Source: Blautia sp. An81 (lineage in GTDB: Bacteria > Bacillota > Clostridia > Lachnospirales > Lachnospiraceae). From it: DNA of 64,000 nucleotides. The notes beneath the pieces are model-generated. The model saw nothing but the letters and a program-made list of their open reading frames with translations, had not been told where the DNA came from and ran no database searches. This document shows, in pieces, positions 58,126 through 64,000 of the stretch. Made by a program: the position numbers and the translations under genes. Positions within the stretch are counted from its first letter, which is position 1. The number at the start of each line of letters is the position of its first letter. The stretch covers positions 1 through 64,000 of the forward strand of contig NZ_NFHH01000009.1 of assembly GCF_002161285.1 (NCBI RefSeq), written 5' to 3'.

Positions 58126-58420
58126 TAAAAATGCCCTAAGCATAAAGCTTAGGGCGAATTGATCCGTGTTACCACCTAATTTCAGAGAATCACTCTCTGC
58201 ACTCAGCCAGTACAGAAGAAACTATACTGCTTTCCTGTAACGTGGAAATTACGTTGGAGTCTACTGCATGATACTTGGTATATCATGGTTCGGTCCACTG
58301 CTCGAAGGCTACCTTCCATAATCCCTTCACAAAGACTTCCACCAGCCGTCTTTTCTCTGGACATCCGGCGATTATGTACTCCTCCTTGTCACTGCATTTT
58401 ATACATGTGAAAAAGTTATT
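58126..58420 (-). promoter_or_regulatory. T-box riboswitch of ilvBN
   Basis: Reading the minus strand, the leader holds a stem I with a G-A-G-T-A loop-E-like motif near 58380 and the A-G-A-G/G-G-C-T-G-G-T-G-G element around 58360-58330. The T-box sequence TTAGGTGGTAACACGGAT follows near 58180-58163. A terminator (GCCCTAAGC/GCTTAGGGC, 58155-58133) with a T tract comes next. T-boxes sense uncharged tRNA. An AUC (Ile) specifier near 58272 is possible, but I cannot place it with certainty. Confidence 0.85.
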
Positions 58421-58426
58421 AAAAGT

Positions 58427-58456
58427 ATTATATGTGCAAAAACACCAGTTTGTCAA
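58427..58456 (-). promoter_or_regulatory. Promoter of ilvBN leader
   Basis: On the minus strand TTGACA (58456-58451) and TATAAT (58432-58427) are spaced by 18 bases, just upstream of the T-box stem I. Confidence 0.8.
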
Positions 58457-58547
58457 CAGAAAGAACAATAAATTTGTGAAAATATTTAGAAGGCTTTTGT
58501 ATACATAGGAAAAACGGAAAAATGTTTCCGTATCAGGAGCAGGATTT

Positions 58548-58556
58548 TGGTATAAT
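58548..58556 (+). promoter_or_regulatory. Extended -10 of the kinase operon
   Basis: TGGTATAAT fits an extended -10 with no good -35, 30 bases before ATG 58587. Confidence 0.5.
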
Positions 58557-58586
58557 ATAATTATCTATGTCTCTTGGAGGAAACTT

Positions 58587-59702
58587 ATGAATACAGAAGA
58601 AAAAGAACTGGACAATATAGCAGAGATACTGAAACAAAAGGCCGGTTTTTGGAGTTTTTCCCGTCTGCTTGAAGAGCTTTGGGGAAACCAGGGAAACCTG
58701 TCTCTGAGATTGACAGAAAAGCTGACAGAATACGAAAAGGGAAAAGATCCGGAAGGGGTGTCCAGGAAAGTAAGAAATTGGCTTCACGACAGAAATCAGC
58801 CGGGAAATCGGGAAGAACTTTTTAAGATCTCTTTTGCCATGGGATTAGACGAAAAAGAAGCGGAAATTCTCCTGGGAACCACTTCGGAAAGCGGTATTCA
58901 TTATAGAAATCCCAGAGAATTGATCTATGCTTTCTGCCTGAGAACAGGGGAGAATTATCCAAAAGCCAGAGAACTGGCAGACAGCCTGGCAGGAGAAATT
59001 CCTCCGCTGGGAACCCTGGAGTATAAAAGAAAAATCAGAAGTATGGGAGAGGACGAAGACAAGGAAACCAGGACAGTGTCTGTGCGCAATGAATTTAAAA
59101 GGATTCGTACAGAGGAAGAGCTGAGAAGTTTTTTTATTCAGAATAAAGAGACCTTTGGTATGCACCACAATACTGCCTACAGAAAATTTATGAAAATGAT
59201 GAAATATCTGAAAAATCCCCAGGCGGCGGGAGAAGATCTGCCAAGGGAACGCAGTTATGGTACAGCTGAGATCGTAAAAGAATATCTGCGCATGAAAATG
59301 CCCTATGACAGGCGGATGAAAAATTACAGCAAGATTCAAAAAGAGGTAAAAAAACACTGGCCTACAGTAAAAACCGTAAACGATATGATCTCAAGAAAAA
59401 TGGATGTAGACAGAAAAACTTTAATTCTTTTGTATCTTTCCACAGAGGGGATGGCGGCAGGAAGAGAGAATATGTCCTGGGAATTATATGTAAAGGAGCA
59501 TTACCTGCGGCTGAATATGATGCTCAGACAGTGCGGAATGGCGGGCTTGAATCTGCACTGTCCTTTTGACTATATGGTGATGCAGGCCATGCGCTGTCAG
59601 GGAGACGAGGAATATATGGGCCTTCGCATGGAGAGAATGATCCGGCGCCTTTTCCGGGAGAAAGATAAAATTGCCTATGTAGAGCAGGAGGAAGGAAAAT
59701 GA
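58587..59702 (+). CDS. Uncharacterised protein upstream of a Ser/Thr kinase
   Basis: A 371-residue soluble, highly charged protein. The first 100 residues look helical with a possible helix-turn-helix (S-R-K-V-R-N-W-L-H-D-R-N-Q near residue 60), as in XRE-like proteins. The rest is helical without named domains and includes Y-R-K-F-M-K-M-M-K-Y and a basic stretch near 240-260. It is coupled to the next gene by ATGA. It could be a regulator or a substrate of the kinase. No family recognised. Confidence 0.65.
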   Translation: MNTEEKELDNIAEILKQKAGFWSFSRLLEELWGNQGNLSLRLTEKLTEYEKGKDPEGVSRKVRNWLHDRNQPGNREELFKISFAMGLDEKEAEILLGTTSESGIHYRNPRELIYAFCLRTGENYPKARELADSLAGEIPPLGTLEYKRKIRSMGEDEDKETRTVSVRNEFKRIRTEEELRSFFIQNKETFGMHHNTAYRKFMKMMKYLKNPQAAGEDLPRERSYGTAEIVKEYLRMKMPYDRRMKNYSKIQKEVKKHWPTVKTVNDMISRKMDVDRKTLILLYLSTEGMAAGRENMSWELYVKEHYLRLNMMLRQCGMAGLNLHCPFDYMVMQAMRCQGDEEYMGLRMERMIRRLFREKDKIAYVEQEEGK

Positions 59703-61642
59703 GCGGGGAAAGAAGTATTCTTCCACAGGGATATCAATTAAAAAGCGAGACACGGACGTACATCATTGACCGTTATGTCAGCGCCGGTTCTAATTCCATC
59801 GTGTATGAGGCCCATTATCAGGACAGCCTTATGCAGGAACATGTGCATACGGTCCTGATCAAGGAACTGTATCCCTTAGACAGCCAGGACAGGATATCCA
59901 GGGATGATGAACAGCTGCTCCAGGTCAAAGATGAGGGAAAAGAATTTTTTGAACTGCAGCGGGAAAGCTTTCTTCTGGGAAACCGGGCCCATCTTACCCT
60001 GGCGGCCAGCGGAAGTGACCATATCGCAGAAAATCTGGATTCTTTCCAGGCAAATAATACTTTGTATACGGTTTTAACGGCCAAAAAGGGAAAGGTTCTG
60101 GGGGAATTTCTCAAGGAAGGAGAAGAATTCCCCACAGCTACCCAGGCGGTTGTGTGTATCAACAATCTTTTAACTGCACTGGCCGGATTCCACAACCATG
60201 GGCTTTTGCATCTGGATATCAGTCCGGACAATATTTTTCTGCTGTCGCCGGAAGAAAAAGGAGGATTTCCTACAGATCTGCTGCTTCTGGACTTTAACAG
60301 TGTATATTCTCTGGAGGAAAAATCGGAAAGCGAGTATCAGTATTATCTGGGAAAAGAGGATTATATGGCTCCGGAGATCTTTCTCCATCAAAAAAAAGAA
60401 CTGGGGCCCTGGACAGACCTTTACTCGGTGTGTGCAGTATTTTATGAAATACTTACCGGGGAAAAACTGCCAAAGGACAGAGAACTGGAAAGGAACAGGG
60501 AACTGGTATCCCCTTATTCCAGGATCCTGCTCCATGAAAAGGAGAGAACGGCAGAAAAGCTGAACGCAATTCTCAGAAAAGGCCTGGAACTTCTTCCACA
60601 GAACCGGTATCAGGATATCGGAGAGATGAAAGGGGATATACAGGAACTTCTGGGAATTTTAAACGGAACCATTCGTTTTGCCCCCTTAGCTCCTGAAGAA
60701 GTCCCCAAAAAGAAGGGGACGGGGGGAAAGTGGAGAGCTTTCGCACAAGTATCAGCCGGGGTTCTGGCCGGCGCCGTTATCATGGGCGGCCTGAACTGGG
60801 GGTATGGACAGGCTATGGGGCAGCGAGTGCAGTCAGAAGCAGAAAACCCGGAGGTGCCGGAAACAGAAGAACTGGAGGACACTCAGATCGATCTGTCCCT
60901 GATCCCCTTAGAGCTGGATGACTCTGTGGTGCTTACGGAAAAAAATGTCCGCTGGCCTCTGGAGGATAATATCATGAATCTTCAGGAGCAGACCTCTACT
61001 TCTGTACGGGTTATGCTGAAGGACTATTCCCATAAAAGAAACCTGGAAGATGTCTATGAGCAGTACAGTCTTTTTTGTTTCTACAGCGGAAAAGGAGATA
61101 AGAGAGGCTGGCAGTATGGAGACCGGACCTATGATTTTTTCCGGACAGAAGATAATGCCCTGCAGATGGTCCTGCCTTTCCAGGATACCAATGATTTTGA
61201 CCTTTCCTATATAGGCGTGGTATTTGCCAATTATAATTACGACAAATCTACGGCCCTTTTGGATATAACCTCCTGTACCCTGACAGACGGAGAGGGAAAC
61301 CGGCATGAGATCACAGATCTGATCGGAAGCCATCTGCTGTATTTTGACGAAGAAAACTGGCAGTGGAATCTGACCACAGATCAGAATCAGGATTTTGTCA
61401 CCGATTTTGGGGACATATATGGAGGAAATCTGACGGTAGATGCTCAGGTGGGATATCTGGAGCCGGTAGTGGATGTAAAGTGGGAAAGTGAAGATCCGGA
61501 TATCGCCAGGGTGGATCCTGACGGCAGGATAACAGCTGTCAATAGGGGATACACAACCCTCACTGTGACCCTTACAGATAAAGAGACCGGTGAGACAAAA
61601 AGTACACAGATGATCGTGAATGTAGTAAGAAAACCTATCTGA
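59699..61642 (+). CDS. Membrane Ser/Thr protein kinase with extracellular Ig-like domain
   Basis: A 647-residue protein. The N-terminal kinase domain has a glycine-rich-like loop S-A-G-S-N-S-I-V-Y, the ATP lysine in V-L-I-K-E-L-Y, and the catalytic loop H-L-D-I-S-P-D-N near 169. The usual D-F-G reads D-F-N near 197, followed by A-P-E and D-L-Y-S-V. One membrane helix is near 348-370, then an extracellular region of about 270 residues ends in a Big_2-type Ig-like domain (V-K-W-E-S-E-D-P-D-I-A-R-V near 590). It likely senses outside signals; the pathway is unknown. Confidence 0.83.
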   Translation: MSGERSILPQGYQLKSETRTYIIDRYVSAGSNSIVYEAHYQDSLMQEHVHTVLIKELYPLDSQDRISRDDEQLLQVKDEGKEFFELQRESFLLGNRAHLTLAASGSDHIAENLDSFQANNTLYTVLTAKKGKVLGEFLKEGEEFPTATQAVVCINNLLTALAGFHNHGLLHLDISPDNIFLLSPEEKGGFPTDLLLLDFNSVYSLEEKSESEYQYYLGKEDYMAPEIFLHQKKELGPWTDLYSVCAVFYEILTGEKLPKDRELERNRELVSPYSRILLHEKERTAEKLNAILRKGLELLPQNRYQDIGEMKGDIQELLGILNGTIRFAPLAPEEVPKKKGTGGKWRAFAQVSAGVLAGAVIMGGLNWGYGQAMGQRVQSEAENPEVPETEELEDTQIDLSLIPLELDDSVVLTEKNVRWPLEDNIMNLQEQTSTSVRVMLKDYSHKRNLEDVYEQYSLFCFYSGKGDKRGWQYGDRTYDFFRTEDNALQMVLPFQDTNDFDLSYIGVVFANYNYDKSTALLDITSCTLTDGEGNRHEITDLIGSHLLYFDEENWQWNLTTDQNQDFVTDFGDIYGGNLTVDAQVGYLEPVVDVKWESEDPDIARVDPDGRITAVNRGYTTLTVTLTDKETGETKSTQMIVNVVRKPI

Positions 61643-61761
61643 AATTTCAAAGTCTGGCGGAAAAAAGTTGAAAGAATCCGTAAGGAGTATCTGATATAGT
61701 AACTTTATCATAAGGTCAGGATTATCCTGTGATCTTGTGAAAGGAGAAGACAATAGGGGTC

Positions 61762-62214
61762 ATGCAGATACATCAGATCATGGAATGGGCAGATACTCTT
61801 TGCAGAGCAATTTTAAAAGAAATGGAGCAGGCAGAATCCGGGGAAATTTACAGCAGGATTAAGGAAAAACTCTGGGGAAAAACAGATGATGAAAAAGAAC
61901 TTGTTTTTTTGCTGGATTTTTCGGAGGAAAAAAATGAGGCAGGAGAAAGCCTGCTTATAGCCAGACTGACGGTTTTTGTATCTTTCGGGGAAGCATGGAA
62001 AGATACAAAAGAACTGGGAATTTATAAAAATCAGAAGGAGACTGTTCAGGATATAAAAAAAGGAACCATGCGAAGAAAGCTTCTTACCCTTCTGCCTGAT
62101 ATGGTCAGGCAGGGGGAAAGCCGGCTGTATTATGGAGAGATTTCAGAAGCCAGTCCAGAATACGAGACTGCCGGAGGTCGGTATACACGGCATCTCCCTG
62201 GGAAAGCGCAGTAA
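61762..62214 (+). CDS. Uncharacterised 150-aa protein, kinase operon
   Basis: A charged, mostly helical 150-residue protein with no recognised domain. The annotated ATG 61762 lies 15 bases after AAGGAG (61741-61746), while an in-frame ATA at 61753 has normal spacing, so the true start is unclear. Its last 110 bases overlap the end of the opposite-strand XRE gene. It probably belongs with the kinase and its upstream partner. The C-terminal part inside the overlap is compositionally poor, so it may end earlier in relatives. Confidence 0.55.
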   Translation: MQIHQIMEWADTLCRAILKEMEQAESGEIYSRIKEKLWGKTDDEKELVFLLDFSEEKNEAGESLLIARLTVFVSFGEAWKDTKELGIYKNQKETVQDIKKGTMRRKLLTLLPDMVRQGESRLYYGEISEASPEYETAGGRYTRHLPGKAQ

Positions 62215-63358
62215 AATAATCCAGGAAAGCAAAACCGGTTCCGCTTTCCTTCAGATAAACGGAAAGCTTTTTACTTTCTTTCAGAGGTAAAGTAATGGAA
62301 AGGGAGTAATCTGAAAAAATTTTTATACAGACATTTTTTATAGGGAGCATTTCCTCCTTCAAGAGGAAGAGGCTTCCTTTTTTGGTGAAAAATTCTGCTG
62401 CAGCAGCGGAATCCTGACTGGCCCTGAGTATCTCTGCCAGACTTTCCGGCGAAAACAGATACAAAGGCTTAGCGGGACCGGAGAAAGAGTGCTTCAGGTC
62501 CAAAGGGAAATAGTTTATTCCGCAGCTTACAGGTGCAGAAGTATATAGGGAAGGGGCTTCCCCGTCCTCCCAGGCAGGAAGAATAAAAGCAGAGGCACTT
62601 TCCCATATATGGAAGAATTCTTCATAGCAGGCTCTGCAGACAGAAGAGGTCCGGATTTGGAGAAAAGAGGAAAAATCTCCGGTAAACAGGAGCAGACTGT
62701 TTCTGGACCCGAGATAATAGGGGAAAAGCAGATGGCTGCTTAAAGTACTGGTTTTGCTGTAAAAACACCGGGGATGATAATCCATATATCCATTGAGAAA
62801 AGGAAAGAGGATACCGGAGATGGTTTCCATATTCTTTCTTCCTTCCGGAAAATGCTCCGGATTGGGATAAAAATCCAGCAGATGATAAACAGGAAGCTCT
62901 TTTTTGAAAGCTTCCTTCATATGGAGGAGTTTTTGATAGAAGAAATCCTGAAATCCCGGAAGATTTGTAAATATTTCAGAAAAAAATTCCTGAGAAAAAC
63001 AGTCCCCAAAGAAGCTGTTGATCGCCTTCAGGCTTTCACGAGAAAGCTGAGACGGAAAGGGAGGAAGAAGGTTTCCTTCATCCAGATTTCTTAAAAATTT
63101 TTCTGCATATTTCCGATTTTCAAAGGCGGCCTTTCCGATACGCTCTGCTTCGTAGAGTTCCAGCAGTTCCTTTTTTTCGTCAGAGTCAATGCGCAGATAA
63201 CTGCAGAACTCCCGGACAAAGGAAAGACGGGGCAGTCTTTTCCCTGTGATCATTCTTTGAAGAGATGTACGGTCAAGGCCGGACATTTGAGAAAGCTGAT
63301 ATACGTTTGTACCTGTAGCCAGAAGAATTTCCCGGCATTTTTCACTGAATTCAGACAT
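62105..63358 (-). CDS. XRE-family regulator with long uncharacterised C-terminus
   Basis: A 417-residue protein. The N-terminal helix-turn-helix of the Xre type has N-V-Y-Q-L-S-Q-M-S-G-L-D-R-T-S-L-Q-R near residues 18-35 and K-R-L-P-R-L-S-F. The long remainder (aromatic-rich, with C-x2-C near residue 240, V-C-R-A-C) has no domain I recognise and may be a sensor. The ATG at 63358 has a usable site upstream on the minus strand. It is convergent with, and overlaps by 110 bases, the last gene of the kinase operon, so each may affect the other's expression. Confidence 0.75.
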   Translation of the reverse strand: MSEFSEKCREILLATGTNVYQLSQMSGLDRTSLQRMITGKRLPRLSFVREFCSYLRIDSDEKKELLELYEAERIGKAAFENRKYAEKFLRNLDEGNLLPPFPSQLSRESLKAINSFFGDCFSQEFFSEIFTNLPGFQDFFYQKLLHMKEAFKKELPVYHLLDFYPNPEHFPEGRKNMETISGILFPFLNGYMDYHPRCFYSKTSTLSSHLLFPYYLGSRNSLLLFTGDFSSFLQIRTSSVCRACYEEFFHIWESASAFILPAWEDGEAPSLYTSAPVSCGINYFPLDLKHSFSGPAKPLYLFSPESLAEILRASQDSAAAAEFFTKKGSLFLLKEEMLPIKNVCIKIFSDYSLSITLPLKESKKLSVYLKESGTGFAFLDYFTALSQGDAVYTDLRQSRILDWLLKSLHNTAGFPPA

Positions 63359-63519
63359 GGCAGATTTCCTCCCCGGATCCGGATATTTCCTTCATTATAA
63401 AAAACAATGGACGATCCTGCAAGAAAAGTGAAAAAATAAAATCCGGCACTGAGACAAGCACATATTGCAGGGCAGTTTTTGGGGAGATAGGATTGAAAAA
63501 AAAAGAATCGGAGGGGAAG

Positions 63520-64000
63520 ATGAGAAAAACAGAAATAAGGATCCTTCAGATATTTCTGGGAGGGATATCACTTTTATTCGGAGGATTTTATGAGTATACA
63601 GCCTATCTGTCGGGAATTTTTTTGTGCCTTTTTTTACTGTGGCTGTGGAAGAGAAGGGGGCAGCTTTCTTTTTGTTTTAATATAACGGGGACAGCCCTTG
63701 CTGTACTCTGCCTGGGATATGGCCTGGCTGTGTTTTGGGGCGTTGACAGAGGAATGAGTTTTCTGGGATTTTTGAAGGTGATCCCCCTGCTTCTTTTCCT
63801 CCTGACGGTCATGCAGTTTACGGTACAGGAGAAGGCGGAAATCCTGAAAGCAGTTCCCTGGACCGGACTTCTGATCCTGGGGATCAGTATGGGGGCCTTT
63901 GTGACCGGAATAGGAAAATCTGTTTTTTTCCTTTCCGGAAGGCTGGGAGGAAGTTTCCAGTATTCCAACACTATGGCCCTGTATTTCCTTTTGGGAATGG
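63520..64000 (+). CDS. O-antigen-ligase-like membrane protein, partial
   Basis: The first 160 codons of a polytopic membrane protein cut by the window end. Hydrophobic helices lie near residues 8-25, 28-45, 58-78, 90-105 and 118-135, followed by G-R-L-G-G-S-F-Q-Y-S-N-T-M-A, the segment that marks the Wzy/O-antigen ligase family. ATG 63520 follows GGAGGGGAAG. It probably polymerises or ligates surface glycans. An upstream in-frame TTG at 63494 is less well supported. Confidence 0.75.
   Translation, partial: MRKTEIRILQIFLGGISLLFGGFYEYTAYLSGIFLCLFLLWLWKRRGQLSFCFNITGTALAVLCLGYGLAVFWGVDRGMSFLGFLKVIPLLLFLLTVMQFTVQEKAEILKAVPWTGLLILGISMGAFVTGIGKSVFFLSGRLGGSFQYSNTMALYFLLGM

Noticed and set aside
56628..58139. 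503-codon open frame on the plus strand opposite ilvB
   Set aside because: It is a mirror of the conserved ilvB gene; its product has no recognisable domain, and the minus-strand gene accounts for the sequence fully.
58133..58420. Simple attenuator with a leader peptide for ilvBN
   Set aside because: No leader ORF with branched-chain codons is evident, while the T-box sequence and stem I elements are clear.
1..64000. tRNA or rRNA genes
   Set aside because: No cloverleaf with a matching T-loop and acceptor stem or rRNA segment was recognised by eye; a covariance search would be decisive.

Overview
The window looks like a chromosome segment of a gut-type Clostridia (Lachnospiraceae, perhaps near Blautia, Dorea or Mediterraneibacter) carrying a partial integrative conjugative element (ICE). 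The assignment rests on gene families: Tn1549/CTn4-type transfer genes, large serine recombinases, an ilvBN T-box leader, hcp with a Crp/Fnr regulator, and BceRSAB- and LanFEG-type modules. No rRNA or tRNA was seen, so genus and species remain open.

Region 1 (1-29081) is the right-hand part of the ICE. It opens with the 3' end of a group II intron, itself cut by the inverted-repeat end of another insertion. A tight transfer and DNA-processing operon follows: DUF3789, DUF5688, topoisomerase III, cysteine-rich VLP protein, three accessory proteins, MobC, a CD1845-type membrane protein, DUF3849, an AbiE toxin-antitoxin pair and the relaxase. The type IV secretion genes expected for this family would lie left of the window. 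Next comes cargo: a TetR-controlled MFS plus ABC exporter set (12.4-17.4 kb), DUF2975 and KTR proteins, and an AT-rich cassette (18.4-21.7 kb) with a BtrH-like papain-fold protein, a 31-aa membrane peptide, a small divergent kinase, a membrane protein and a transglutaminase-like protein, joined by repeated intergenic motifs. The element ends with a winged-helix regulator, a sigma-70-family factor, a DUF6870-like protein and three consecutive large serine recombinases.

The right end lies inside a minus-strand tyrosine integrase gene that loses homology after its C-terminal H-C-L-R-H motif near 29082, so the ICE apparently landed in an older mobile element. A fragment of a NYN-domain gene is fused in frame upstream of that integrase.

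Region 2 (30.5-64 kb) is chromosomal: a Uma2 protein and a coiled-coil membrane protein; a two-component system with an ABC exporter (32.8-37.1 kb); a Crp/Fnr regulator divergent from a ferredoxin and hybrid-cluster protein (nitrosative stress); a ROK regulator, a decayed acetyltransferase and a DUF1349 protein; a MoxR/VWA chaperone pair; a LanFEG-like ABC exporter divergent from a two-component system, followed by a BceRSAB-like module; T-box-controlled ilvBN; a Ser/Thr kinase with a one-pass extracellular domain flanked by two uncharacterised proteins; an XRE-family regulator; and the start of an O-antigen-ligase-like membrane protein. Three peptide-sensing or exporting modules lie within 23 kb, and two of them carry similar 11-bp-spaced repeats in their transporter promoters.
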